From contig CAWGZX010000004.1 in NCBI GenBank assembly GCA_963827135.1, positions 62,001-126,000 on the forward strand: a stretch of 64,000 nt of DNA, written 5' to 3'. A program made the position numbers and the translations under genes. The DNA comes from JAJRAN01 sp963827135 (lineage in GTDB: Archaea; Thermoplasmatota; Thermoplasmata; Methanomassiliicoccales; UBA472). The notes beneath the pieces are model-generated. The model saw only the letters and a program-made list of their open reading frames with translations. It was not told the origin of the DNA and searched no databases. Of this stretch, positions 8,297 through 17,203 are shown piece by piece (position 1 is the first letter of the stretch; every line of letters begins with the position of its first letter).

Positions 8297-9550
8297 ATGT
8301 GGCAGCCCTTGGATGTGGACAGCTGGACGGAGCGGCGCAGGGGAGAGCTCAAAGACGTCCAGGAGCCGGTCAGGGAGATAATCGAGAACGTTAGGACGAG
8401 AGGCGACGACGCCCTGTTCGAGCTGACTGAGCGCTTCGACAAGGTCAGGCCTTCGTCATTGAGGATATCGGAGGAGGAGATCGAGGCCGCCTACGAGCAG
8501 GTCGAGCCCTCCCTGGTCAAGGAGCTTCGTACGGCAGCCGCTAACATCGAGCGCTTCCACCGGATGCAGCTGGAGGCAGGGAATTGGACGAAGGAGGTGG
8601 AGCCCGGGATCATCCTTGGGGTGAGGCTTCTCCCCATGAGGAGGGTGGGGGCTTACGTCCCCGGCGGCCGGGCGTCATATCCGTCCACCGCGCTAATGTG
8701 CGTCATCCCGGCCAAGGTCGCCGGCGTGGAGGAGGTCGTGGTGTGCACGCCCCCACCGGCGAGCCCGCTCACCCTAGTGGCGCTGGACATAGCCAGGGCG
8801 GACGAGGTCTACCAGTTGGGGGGAGCGCAGGCGGTGGCGGCCATGGCCCTAGGCACGACCACCATAAGGAAGGTGGACAAGGTAGTTGGCCCCGGGAACA
8901 TCTACGTCACCGAGGCGAAGCTCCAGCTACGCGGCCAGGTGGAGATCGATTTCCCTGCTGGACCGAGCGAGGTCCTGGTCATCGCCGATGATTCCGCGAA
9001 TCCCAAATTCATCGCCGCGGACATCCTGGCTCAAGCGGAGCACGATCCCAGCTCTTCATGCATACTCGTTACCACATCCAAGGAATTGGCGGACAAGGTG
9101 GGCAAGGAGGTGGAGAGGAGGATCTCCGCCTCACCGCGCAAGGGCATAATCGAGAGGTCTTTGCGGAATGCTGGATACGTGATGGTCAAGGACGCGGAGG
9201 AGGCGGCCTCAGTGAGCGACCGCATAGCGCCGGAGCACCTTTCCATCCAGACCAGGGACCCGATGGCGATTTTCGACATTATCCACAGCGCGGGCTCGGT
9301 CTTCCTCGGTCCTTTCACCCCTGTGGCGGCCGGCGATTACGCCTCGGGCACCAACCACGTGCTCCCGACCGCAGGATATCCGAGCATTCTCTCCGGGCTG
9401 GACGTAAGGCATTTCTGCAAGGCGACCTCGGTCCAGAGGCTGGACGAGAGGGGCTTGGAACGCCTCGCCCCCACCATCGAGCGATTGGCGAACGCCGAAG
9501 GGCTGGTGGAGCACGCTCGCTCCGTCCGCGTGAGGCTGGAGAAGGACTGA
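8297..9550 (+). CDS. hisD: Histidinol dehydrogenase
   Basis: Catalyses the last two steps of histidine biosynthesis, oxidising L-histidinol to L-histidine with two NAD. Full length (about 417 residues), with the blocks VPGGRASYPSTALMCVIPAK, VVGPGNIYVTEAK, AEHDPSSSC and APEHLSIQT; these carry the conserved Glu/His catalytic and zinc-binding residues. ATG 8297 is chosen because MWQPLDVDSWTERR fits the family start; a GTG at 8279 would add six residues. No other his genes are in the window. Confidence 0.95.
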   Translation: MWQPLDVDSWTERRRGELKDVQEPVREIIENVRTRGDDALFELTERFDKVRPSSLRISEEEIEAAYEQVEPSLVKELRTAAANIERFHRMQLEAGNWTKEVEPGIILGVRLLPMRRVGAYVPGGRASYPSTALMCVIPAKVAGVEEVVVCTPPPASPLTLVALDIARADEVYQLGGAQAVAAMALGTTTIRKVDKVVGPGNIYVTEAKLQLRGQVEIDFPAGPSEVLVIADDSANPKFIAADILAQAEHDPSSSCILVTTSKELADKVGKEVERRISASPRKGIIERSLRNAGYVMVKDAEEAASVSDRIAPEHLSIQTRDPMAIFDIIHSAGSVFLGPFTPVAAGDYASGTNHVLPTAGYPSILSGLDVRHFCKATSVQRLDERGLERLAPTIERLANAEGLVEHARSVRVRLEKD

Positions 9551-9588
9551 GCGAAGCTTGATTTACAGCGGCATCGAATCCCGTAGGG

Positions 9589-10743
9589 ATGAGCGACCGC
9601 CCCAAGCTCCGACCCCAGCTGATAGGCAGGGAGTCGCAGCTGGAAAGGCTGATGGCCAAGCTGTCATCCGCTCTGGCCGGCGAGGGCTCGGTCATCTTCC
9701 TATCGGGGGAGGCGGGCTCGGGCAAGACCAGGATGGCGGAGGAGTTCCAGCAGTTCGCGTCCAACACCGGCTGCTCCTGCGTAAGCGCCACCTGCGTCCG
9801 CGGACAGCCGGCCTACGCGCCCTTCAAGAAGGCGTTGGCCAAGCTGTCCGAGAAGGAACCATCCTTGATCGGGCTGCCCTCGTACCAAGAGCTCTTCCGT
9901 TCCGACCACGAGGTACGCATGGAAGCAGGGCTCAGGGACAGGGAGGAAAGGATGCTCTTCGCCGCACAGGAGCTGGTCGGGAACATCAGCGAACGCGCCC
10001 CTATGCTGCTCCGCATCGACGACCTACAATACGCCGATGCCATGACCATACAGATGCTGCATTTCTTAGGGCGGAGCGTCGCTAATCGGCGGGCCATGAT
10101 CGTCTGCACCTTCAGCGACGACGAGCTCTTCGACCGTGAAGAGCGGCCACATCCATTGATTGAGGCGATGAGGATCATGAAGCGCGAAGCCCTTTGCGAG
10201 GAGGTCCCCATCTCCCCGTTGTCCGAGGAGCAGCTCGCGAAAGCCCTCGGAGAGCTGCTTGAGAGGGATCTGGACGATATGGCGCTCGGTTCGCTGTACA
10301 GGGAGAGCGGGGGCAATCCGGAGATCGCGGTGGAGCTGGCCCTGGAGGCGCTAAGGTCGGGGGCGATCGTCCTTGGCGAGGAGAAGGCCACGATGGAGCC
10401 TTGGCGCACACTTAGCATTCCTGCGAGCCTGAGGGAGTGGGTGGGGAGGAAATTGGACGCCCTGCCCGAGGACCACCTCCGCCTCCTGAGATTCGCCGCA
10501 TTGGCAGGGGACATATTCGGCGCCGATCTCCTCTCCCGGGCGATGGGACGGCGGAAGCTGGAGACCCTGGAGCTACTGGATGCGGCGGTGAAGGAGTACC
10601 GCCTCTACATCGAGACGCTAGATGGTTTCCGCTTTCGTTGGGGGATAGTCAGGAGGGTGGCCATCGAACGCATGCCTTCCGCCACCGCCGAAGAGCTGAG
10701 CCGAGAGCTAGCGAAGGCAAGGCCCGAGCGAGGCTCGGCCTGA
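9589..10743 (+). CDS. AAA/STAND-type ATPase
   Basis: A 384-residue ATPase resembling the AAA_16 and orc1/cdc6-like ATPase modules at the head of many signalling proteins: LIGRESQLERL, Walker A GEAGSGKT at residues 40-47, and Walker B MLLRIDDLQYAD. The C-terminal 150 residues are helical and have no recognisable effector or HTH domain. Role unknown. It follows hisD by 39 bp and precedes a methyltransferase by 12 bp, so co-transcription with the latter is likely. Confidence 0.72.
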   Translation: MSDRPKLRPQLIGRESQLERLMAKLSSALAGEGSVIFLSGEAGSGKTRMAEEFQQFASNTGCSCVSATCVRGQPAYAPFKKALAKLSEKEPSLIGLPSYQELFRSDHEVRMEAGLRDREERMLFAAQELVGNISERAPMLLRIDDLQYADAMTIQMLHFLGRSVANRRAMIVCTFSDDELFDREERPHPLIEAMRIMKREALCEEVPISPLSEEQLAKALGELLERDLDDMALGSLYRESGGNPEIAVELALEALRSGAIVLGEEKATMEPWRTLSIPASLREWVGRKLDALPEDHLRLLRFAALAGDIFGADLLSRAMGRRKLETLELLDAAVKEYRLYIETLDGFRFRWGIVRRVAIERMPSATAEELSRELAKARPERGSA

Positions 10744-10755
10744 GAGGGGATGGAG

Positions 10756-11389
10756 ATGACGCCGAGGGAAGCCAGGATCGAAGCGTGGGACCGCAAGTAC
10801 CAGGGCGCTCACCCTCGATGGCGAGGGCCGCCAGAGCCTGGCATCCGATCTTCCTGAGGGAGCGAGGGTCCTCGAGCTTGGTTGCGGTGATGGCAAGACC
10901 TTGCGTGGCCTGGTCGGCGCAAGAAGAGAGGTGATTGGCCTGGACTTCTCCCGGAAGGGCTTGACCTCATCGCGGGCCAGGTCAGCGGATAACAGCGAAT
11001 TCCAATTGGTACAGGCCGATGGCTCGCATCTTCCTTTTGCGCCCGGGTCCTTCGGCGTCGTCGTGGCGCACCATTTCTTCGAGCACTTCGAGGCCAAGGA
11101 ACGAAAGGAAGCTGCCGCCGAGGCCGTCAGGGTTCTAGGCTGGAAAGGGGCTTTGTACCTTCGCGCTTTTTCGTCAACGGACATGAGGGCTGGGAAGGGG
11201 AGCCCCATCGAGCCTTCCACTTTTATGAGGGAGGGCATTCCCTACCACTACTTCGAGGAGGGTGAGGTCCAGCCCCTGTTCCGCGGGTTGACCATCGAAT
11301 CCATTAGGACCGATACCTCGGAGAAGAGGTTCGCTGGAGAGCCTAGGATGAGGGCGGTCATCGTTGCCGTGCTCCGGAAGAGCTTATGA
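10756..11389 (+). CDS. Class I SAM-dependent methyltransferase, frameshifted near the N terminus
   Basis: Methyltransferase with motif I VLELGCGDGKT, the acidic end of strand 2 (VIGLDFSRKG) and motif post-I LVQADGSHLPF. The amino end (MTPREARIEAWDRKYQGA) is in one frame and everything from TLDGEGRQSLASDLPEG on is in the next, so one extra base lies near 10806-10811. No in-frame start other than TTG 10901 exists in the second frame, and that would remove motif I. A sequencing or assembly indel is more likely than loss. Methyl acceptor unknown. Confidence 0.72.
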
Positions 11390-11439
11390 AGCCGGCCGAT
11401 ATTATCGTGACATCCTTTCCGAGCTGTTGAGGTGATGGA

Positions 11440-11841
11440 TTGAGCGAAGAGCTGAAAGACGAGAAGGTGGAGCGCGAAGTTAAGCGCAGATTGGCCGAAC
11501 TGGAGCGCCTCTATGGAAGGGTGCCGCTGGTGGCGCAGGTGCTCTCGACGAGGCCGGACATCTACCTCGCCTATTCCGATTATTCGGACGTCACACTTAA
11601 CCGGCCCAGGAACCTGGACCGCAAGACCGCCGAGCTCGCAGCGGTGGCGGCCGGTAGCGCCCTGGCGAGCCAGCATTGCCTCAGCATTCACCTGGAGGCG
11701 GCGATCAAGGAAGGAGCGAACGACGACGAGATCCTCGAGTCGGTCCTCATCGGTTCCTTCATGGCCATGACCAGGAGCCAATCGGTCGCGCTGAGGATGT
11801 TCCAGGAGATGCGCGCCAGCCCGGAGCAGAAGAAGGAATAG
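11440..11841 (+). CDS. Carboxymuconolactone decarboxylase (AhpD-like) family protein
   Basis: A helical protein of 133 residues of the CMD/AhpD superfamily: RPRNLDRKTAELAAVAAG, then SQHCLSIHLEAAIKEGA and DDEILESVLIGSFM. The usual AhpD CxxC is replaced by a single Cys with a His four residues later (CLSIH), so peroxidase activity is uncertain. Starts with TTG 11440, supported by the GAGGTGAT ribosome-binding site a few bases upstream. Ends 1 bp before the convergent next gene. Confidence 0.8.
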   Translation: MSEELKDEKVEREVKRRLAELERLYGRVPLVAQVLSTRPDIYLAYSDYSDVTLNRPRNLDRKTAELAAVAAGSALASQHCLSIHLEAAIKEGANDDEILESVLIGSFMAMTRSQSVALRMFQEMRASPEQKKE

Positions 11842-11842
11842 G

Positions 11843-12445
11843 CTAACCCATGCTGAACGGGATGGTGAAATTGGCCTGGTAGCCCATCCCGTTCTCCAGC
11901 ACTAGGTCCCTCTGCTCGGCACTGCCATCGGTGGCGGTCATGCCCAGTACGATCTGCGAATGGCTGACCTTTCCGATGGCATAGTTCACTTGGATATTCT
12001 CCACATTGGTCTGGCCTGCGCCAAGGTCCCCGGAGGCGCAAGCCTCCCCATTGACGAGTAGCGTATAATTGTAGGATGTGTAAATATGCGAAGAATGGAC
12101 CATGACCACGACCAGAGACCCGCCCTCCGACCAGAGCTCTGAATCGGATGGGTCGAAGTCGTAGGCGTCGGGGTAGCCATCGCTGTCGCCGTCATGCACG
12201 CTTGCCAGAGGCGAGAGCCAGGGTGAGAAGAGCAGCACGGCCACCAGGAGCGCGCCGACGGCTACGGACAGGCTCACCCCCAGAGGGATCAGGATGAGCC
12301 GGTTCAAGGAGCGGCGCTTCATCTGCTTCGAGTCCTTCAGAACCACGTGCGTCTTGACCGTGATCATCCGTCGGAAGCGTACGGCGCAGATTCTGCACGA
12401 CTCCGCGCTGTCCTGATTCCACGCGCCGCACTTGGGACACTTCAA
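11843..12445 (-). CDS. Zinc-ribbon, single-span membrane protein with a Ca-binding-like loop
   Basis: A 200-residue protein. Residues 3-20 form a zinc ribbon (CPKCGAW...CRIC), a membrane helix lies at about 49-73, and an extracytoplasmic region follows with DGDSDGYPDAYDFDP, which resembles calcium-binding thrombospondin type 3 or EF-hand-like loops. The remaining 90 residues look beta-rich. No family is recognised. The topology suggests an anchored surface protein. It is the only leftward gene between the CMD gene and kbl. Confidence 0.62.
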   Translation of the reverse strand: MKCPKCGAWNQDSAESCRICAVRFRRMITVKTHVVLKDSKQMKRRSLNRLILIPLGVSLSVAVGALLVAVLLFSPWLSPLASVHDGDSDGYPDAYDFDPSDSELWSEGGSLVVVMVHSSHIYTSYNYTLLVNGEACASGDLGAGQTNVENIQVNYAIGKVSHSQIVLGMTATDGSAEQRDLVLENGMGYQANFTIPFSMG

Positions 12446-12492
12446 TAGATCGCCTCGGGCCCATCGGCTTGTCTGGAAATAATGTTTGCGCG

Positions 12493-13686
12493 TTAGATGA
12501 TCCGTAGCTCCTTGCCCACCTTCTCGAAGGCGGAGATGGCGAAGTCCAGGTCGGACCGGGCCATGGCCGCGTTCATGATGGTGCGGATGCGCGCCTTGCC
12601 CTTGGCTACCATGGGGAAGACGATGGGCAGGGCGAAGACCCTCTCCTCGAAGAGGCGCTGCGAGAGCTGCTTGGCCTTGCCGCTGTCGCCCACCATGACG
12701 GGGACGATCGGCGTCTGGCTCTTGCCGGTGTCGAAGCCGAGCTGCTGCATGGAACTCTTGAAGTAGCTAGTATGATCCCAGAGCGCCCTCACGTGCTGGG
12801 GCTCAGTCTCGAGCACCTCTATGGCCGCGATGCAGGCAGCGGCCACGGCCGGAGGGTGCGAGCCCGAGAGCAACCAGGTCCGCGAGCGGTTGTAAGCGAA
12901 GTTGACCAGGTCCTTCGAGCCCGATATATGGCCTCCCACCACCCCGAAGGCCTTGGAGAACGTGCCCATCTCCACATGCACCCTATCTCGTGGCAGCTGG
13001 AAGTGCTCGACTATCCCCCTTCCTCCTTCACCGAGCACGCCCTCGCCGTGGGCGTCGTCGACGTAGAGCATAGCCCCATGTTCATGTGCCAGCCTAGCGA
13101 TGTCCGGGAGGGGGGCGATGTCGCCGTCCATGGAGAAGACCCCATCGGTTATGATGAGGATGCGCCTAGGGATCGGGTCCCTCCTCTCTGACTCGACCAG
13201 TACCTTTTCCAGGTCCGCGGCGTCGCAATGCTTGTATATCGCCCGGTCCGCCACCGAGAGCCTGACCCCGTCGATGATCGACCCGTGGTTGAGCTCGTCG
13301 CTGATGATCAGGTCCCCCTTCCCAACCAGTTGAGGTATCAGCCCGGCGTTGGCGGCGAACCCCGTCTGGTAGACCAATGAGGCCTCGGCGTTCTTGAAAT
13401 GGGCGAGCCGCCTCTCCAGTTCCATGTGCAGGTCCATGGTCCCGGCGATCGGCCTCACCGAGCCCGAACCGGCGCCATGGGTCCTTACGGCCTCGATGGC
13501 CGCCTCCTTCAGGCGAGGATGGTTGCTCAGCCCGAGGTAGTTGTTGGAGCAGAACATCAGGACCTCGCGGCCGTCGACCTCGCACCAGGGCGAGCTCGGC
13601 CCCTGCAGCACCCTCAGCTTCCAATCCAGCTCGTCCTTGACCAGGGCGTCGTACTCCTCCTTAAGAAATGCGGTCGGGTCTCTCAT
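12493..13686 (-). CDS. kbl: Glycine C-acetyltransferase (2-amino-3-ketobutyrate CoA ligase)
   Basis: PLP enzyme of the alpha-oxoamine synthase family that cleaves 2-amino-3-oxobutyrate with CoA to glycine and acetyl-CoA. 397 residues, as expected. Key blocks are FCSNNYLGLSNHPRL, DELNHGSIIDG, YVDDAHGEGVLGEGGRG, and the PLP-lysine site MGTFSKAFGVVGGHI. It lies 4 bp downstream of the threonine dehydrogenase gene, so the two-step threonine to glycine pathway is encoded as one unit. Confidence 0.95.
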   Translation of the reverse strand: MRDPTAFLKEEYDALVKDELDWKLRVLQGPSSPWCEVDGREVLMFCSNNYLGLSNHPRLKEAAIEAVRTHGAGSGSVRPIAGTMDLHMELERRLAHFKNAEASLVYQTGFAANAGLIPQLVGKGDLIISDELNHGSIIDGVRLSVADRAIYKHCDAADLEKVLVESERRDPIPRRILIITDGVFSMDGDIAPLPDIARLAHEHGAMLYVDDAHGEGVLGEGGRGIVEHFQLPRDRVHVEMGTFSKAFGVVGGHISGSKDLVNFAYNRSRTWLLSGSHPPAVAAACIAAIEVLETEPQHVRALWDHTSYFKSSMQQLGFDTGKSQTPIVPVMVGDSGKAKQLSQRLFEERVFALPIVFPMVAKGKARIRTIMNAAMARSDLDFAISAFEKVGKELRII

Positions 13687-13690
13687 CGGG

Positions 13691-14653
13691 TCATCTCCTC
13701 AATCTCGGCGTCAAGGCCTTAACCATGTCCTTGACCATCATGGGCAGGTCGTACTTCGGGTCCCAGCCCCAGTCCCTCCTCGCCTCGGAGTCGTCCAGGC
13801 TCATGGGCCAGGAGTCGGCTATCTTCTGCCTGTGATCTGGCACGTAGCTGACCTGCAGCTCGGGGACGTAGCGTTGCAGCTCTTGCGTCAGCTCCTCCGG
13901 GGTGAAGCTCATCGCAGTGACATTGTAGGCGTCGCGCCTCTTCACCCTGTCGGCAGGTGCGACCATGATGTCGATGGCACAGCTCAGGCAGTCGGGCATG
14001 TACATCATCGGAAGCCTGGTGTCCTGGCGCAGGAAGCAGGTGTAGCGGCCCTTGGTCAAGGCCTCGTAGAAGATCTCCACGGCGAAATCGGTGGTGCCCC
14101 CGCCGGGATGTGTCTCGCTGCTGATGATGCCAGGATAACGGACGGACCTGACATCGATCCCATATTTACTGTAATAGTAGTTGCAGAGCAGCTCGCCGGA
14201 GAGCTTGGAGACGCCGTACATGCTGGTGGGGAGCATGACCGTGTCCTGTGGCGTGCCTTGGCGAGGGGAGGTGGGCCCGAACACCGCGATGGAGCTGGGC
14301 CAGAAGATCTTCTCCAGATGCAGCTTGCGTCCCGCCTCAAGGATGTTGACGAGCGAGTCCATGTTCGTCCGCCATGCCATCTGAGGGTCCTTCTCCCCGG
14401 TAGCGGAGAGGACGGCGGCCAAGTGGTAGACCTGAGTCACTTCGTGGTACTTCAGCAGCTCGGTAAGCGAAGCCTCGGACGACAGGTCGACCTTCTCGAC
14501 GGGACCGGAATCCAATATCTGCTCGCTGGGAGGCCGGTTGTGTATCCCGGCCACGACAACGTCCCCCCCATATCTCTGCCTCAAGGCCATGGTCAGCTCC
14601 GAACCGATCTGGCCCGTTGCGCCGGTAACTAGGATGCGAGAAGTCGTGTCCAT
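13691..14653 (-). CDS. tdh: L-threonine 3-dehydrogenase, SDR/epimerase type
   Basis: NAD-dependent oxidation of L-threonine to 2-amino-3-oxobutyrate, passed to Kbl encoded 4 bp downstream. The Rossmann motif is ILVTGATGQIGSEL at the N terminus, the catalytic SMYGVSK supplies Tyr and Lys, and SVRYPGIISSETHPGGGTTD is characteristic of the epimerase-like threonine dehydrogenases, as opposed to the zinc MDR type. About 320 residues from ATG 14653; the longer reading adds an unrelated leader over the divergent gene. Confidence 0.93.
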   Translation of the reverse strand: MDTTSRILVTGATGQIGSELTMALRQRYGGDVVVAGIHNRPPSEQILDSGPVEKVDLSSEASLTELLKYHEVTQVYHLAAVLSATGEKDPQMAWRTNMDSLVNILEAGRKLHLEKIFWPSSIAVFGPTSPRQGTPQDTVMLPTSMYGVSKLSGELLCNYYYSKYGIDVRSVRYPGIISSETHPGGGTTDFAVEIFYEALTKGRYTCFLRQDTRLPMMYMPDCLSCAIDIMVAPADRVKRRDAYNVTAMSFTPEELTQELQRYVPELQVSYVPDHRQKIADSWPMSLDDSEARRDWGWDPKYDLPMMVKDMVKALTPRLRR

Positions 14654-14735
14654 GCTCTGCCCATTGCCGTGAATCCTTGGGAAAGGATATATGGATTGCC
14701 TTTGACAATGTAGCAGGGAACGCGGAGGTCTTAGG

Positions 14736-15089
14736 GTGAGGATCGAGGCCAACTATGGGTGGGCGGAGATCGATGGAAGGAGGTACGATGGGGACTTGGT
14801 CGTACACGCCGACGGGACCGTCACGCCGAGGGAGGCATCGCTCTCCATACCTTATCGGAAGGAGCTCTTCCACACCCCCCTGTCCGAAAAGGAGCTAGGA
14901 TTCCTGGAGGAGGAGGCGCCGGAGGTGGTGATCATCGCCGCCGGGCACAAGGGGATGCTCACCATCACCCCCAAGGCCAAAGAGATCCTAGAGCGATACG
15001 AGTGCAAGGTGGCCATGGCCCCTGAGGCCGCGAGATTGGCCAGCAGCGAGCGAAGGCGCTTCGTCGCCATCCTCCATCTGACCTGCTGA
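14736..15089 (+). CDS. Mth938/DUF498 family protein
   Basis: A 117-residue protein of the Mth938-like fold: an N-terminal strand YGWAEIDGRRYDGDLVV, then EEAPEVVIIAAGHKG and the C-terminal CKVAMAPEAARLAS. Family members include NDUFAF3-like and archaeal Mth938 proteins; the biochemical role in archaea is not established. GTG 14736 is the first start. Divergent from tdh and 16 bp upstream of a methyltransferase, with which it may be co-transcribed. Confidence 0.82.
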   Translation: MRIEANYGWAEIDGRRYDGDLVVHADGTVTPREASLSIPYRKELFHTPLSEKELGFLEEEAPEVVIIAAGHKGMLTITPKAKEILERYECKVAMAPEAARLASSERRRFVAILHLTC

Positions 15090-15105
15090 GGCGGGGGGGC
15101 CGCGG

Positions 15106-15856
15106 ATGGACCACGACGCCAAGAAGACGCCCCCGAACCAGCTGGAGAGGCAACGCGACTGGCTGATCGAGCATTGGAGATATTTGCTAGAGCAGAGCGC
15201 GCTAAAAGAGTATGTTCCGCATCGACCGCGGGCCTTGGACGTGGGCTGCGGCCCGGGCCTGGTGATGGAATCCCTCGAGGACATCATGGACGTGCAGGGG
15301 ATCGACAATGACCCGTCCATGGTGCAGGCTTGTCAGGACAGGCACCTCCCCGCCACCGTGGCCGAGGCTGAGCGACTACCTTACCAAGAGGGCTCATTCG
15401 ACATCGTCTATTGCTCCTTCCTATTGCTGTGGGTGAGGGACCCCAAACGGGTACTGGACGAGATGTTCCGCGTGTCGAGGACATGGGTCGTTTGCCTGGC
15501 CGAGCCCGACTATGCCGCCAGGGTCGACCACCCCCCGGAGCTCGAGGAACTCACATCGCTGATCGTGGCGGGTACCAAGCGGTCAGGAGGGGACCCTTGT
15601 ATGGGGCGCAAGCTCCGCTCCCTCCACGCAGGTCGTGGGCAGGTCGAGATAGGCACATATCCAGGGACGTGGAGCTTGGAGAGGCTAAGGGCCGAGAGCG
15701 CCTCTGAATGGCGATGGGCCGAGGAGATGGTGGGGAAGGGGGAGGAGACCGCAGCGCATGGCCCGGCTGAGATCGATCTGGGACCAGGCGCTTGAGGAGG
15801 GCACCCTCTATCAGTATAATCCCATCTTCTACGCCTTGGCCAGGAAGACTAGGTGA
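15106..15856 (+). CDS. Class I SAM-dependent methyltransferase, frameshifted near the C terminus
   Basis: SAM methyltransferase with motif I ALDVGCGPGLVMES, the strand-2 acid VQGIDNDPSM and the Methyltransf_11-type AERLPYQEGSFDIVYCSFLL. As read, the frame ends at 15795 with an implausible tail. The next frame instead continues with SIWDQALEEGTLYQYNPIFY and stops at 15854-15856, the exact neighbour of the convergent gene's stop at 15857. One extra G in the run at about 15736-15742 explains it. I treat the longer form as the true gene. Confidence 0.8.
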
Positions 15857-17203
15857 TTAGACCGACCTACTCTCCAGGCAGAAGTAGTCGCCGTGCTCGC
15901 GGGCCAGGGGGCAGCCTCCGCCGCACACGTCCTTCAGGCCGCATTCCTGGCATTCGCCGTCGAGGAAAACCCTATCCCTGATGTCCTTGCACAGCTGATG
16001 GTTCCATATGTCCTGCCAGTCGTCCTTCAGAATGTTGCCTAGCGGCTTGTAGTAGCTCTGGCATGGAAGGACGCCGCCGTCCGGCTCGACCGCCATGCTG
16101 AGCGAGCAGGCGGTGCATTGCTTGATGCCCAATCCGAGGTTCACCGGGTTGAGCTCACAGTAGGGGGTGGGGGTGTACCAGGTGAGCTTGGTGTCGGTCT
16201 CCGCCGCCATCCGCTTGAGATTGGTCAGTAGCGGACCGAGCTCCTCGCAGCTCACCGCCTCTGCCTCCTTCCCTTTCCCGGACCGGATGATACCATTGAA
16301 AGCGACGTTCTTGACGCCCATAGACACCAGAAAGGAGAACGTCCTCTCGATCTGGTCGTAGTTGGAGCGCATGATGGTGGTGTTCGTGCTCACGTACAGG
16401 TCCTCGGACAAGGCTAACTTGAGCCCTTGGACGGTCTGTCTCCAGGCGCCCTGGTCGCCCACCAAGGAGTCGTGCACCCTCTCCTGATCCGAGAGGACGG
16501 TGATCTGCACGTGGTCCAGGCCCTTCTGGACCAAGCCCTTCAGATAGCCGGGCTCACGGAGCCTCCTACCGTTGGTCACCAGTCCAGTGATCTGGCCCAG
16601 TCGCTCGGATTCCATAACCAGCTCGTCCAAGCCGGGGTAGAGGGTGGGCTCGCCCCCAGTGAAGACCACGTGCGGGACCCCTAAGCTCCAAAGCCTGGTG
16701 ATGACCGCCTTCCACTGCTCGGGCCCGAGCTCCTTGACCTCCCTCGGTTCGTTGTAGCAGTGGGCGCAGCGGTTCTGGCACTTGTATGTTAGGATGAGGT
16801 CCATGCGGTAGGGGGCCGGGAGCTGGTCCAAGCCGTAGGTGGGGCGCTCGGAGCCGATGCTGCTGATGACCTCGACGTCCCCATGCACGAAAAGGTCGAG
16901 CTTCTGCTTGATGGCCGCGTAGTCGGAGGCGGCTTTATCCTTGTCCAAGTTGCGGTAGCGTCTCATCATGTACTTGGCCATCGCATCCACGGACCTCGCC
17001 TCCAGGGCGCAGCGCGCATAGTCCAGCGCAGTCCCGTTGAGGAAGAGGATGCCTGAGGCATCGACCAGGAGGACGCCGTTGAGGGACGAGTCCACGCGCA
17101 GATGGAAGCGATGGTGCCCCCATTCGCCCTTACCGTCGTAGCGATATACGCCTTGGGGCAGTCCCTCGCCCTTTACCTCGCGCCACCAATCTTGGACCTT
17201 CAT
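15857..17203 (-). CDS. Radical SAM protein with SPASM domain, putative peptide-modifying enzyme
   Basis: A 448-residue enzyme. An N-terminal domain of about 130 residues is followed by the radical SAM core with CQNRCAHC (C142, C146, C149) binding the catalytic 4Fe-4S cluster, then VFTGGEPTLYPG and TNGRRL. The SPASM-type C terminus has cysteines in KQCTACSLSMAVEPDGGVLP and CQECGLKDVCGGGCP, which would hold auxiliary clusters. SPASM enzymes typically modify ribosomal peptides or proteins. Its ATG overlaps by 4 bp the stop of the gene encoding a (Cys-Ala)6-tailed membrane protein, so that tail is the obvious candidate substrate. ATG 17203 has a strong GGGGGAGGGAG site. Confidence 0.88.
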   Translation of the reverse strand: MKVQDWWREVKGEGLPQGVYRYDGKGEWGHHRFHLRVDSSLNGVLLVDASGILFLNGTALDYARCALEARSVDAMAKYMMRRYRNLDKDKAASDYAAIKQKLDLFVHGDVEVISSIGSERPTYGLDQLPAPYRMDLILTYKCQNRCAHCYNEPREVKELGPEQWKAVITRLWSLGVPHVVFTGGEPTLYPGLDELVMESERLGQITGLVTNGRRLREPGYLKGLVQKGLDHVQITVLSDQERVHDSLVGDQGAWRQTVQGLKLALSEDLYVSTNTTIMRSNYDQIERTFSFLVSMGVKNVAFNGIIRSGKGKEAEAVSCEELGPLLTNLKRMAAETDTKLTWYTPTPYCELNPVNLGLGIKQCTACSLSMAVEPDGGVLPCQSYYKPLGNILKDDWQDIWNHQLCKDIRDRVFLDGECQECGLKDVCGGGCPLAREHGDYFCLESRSV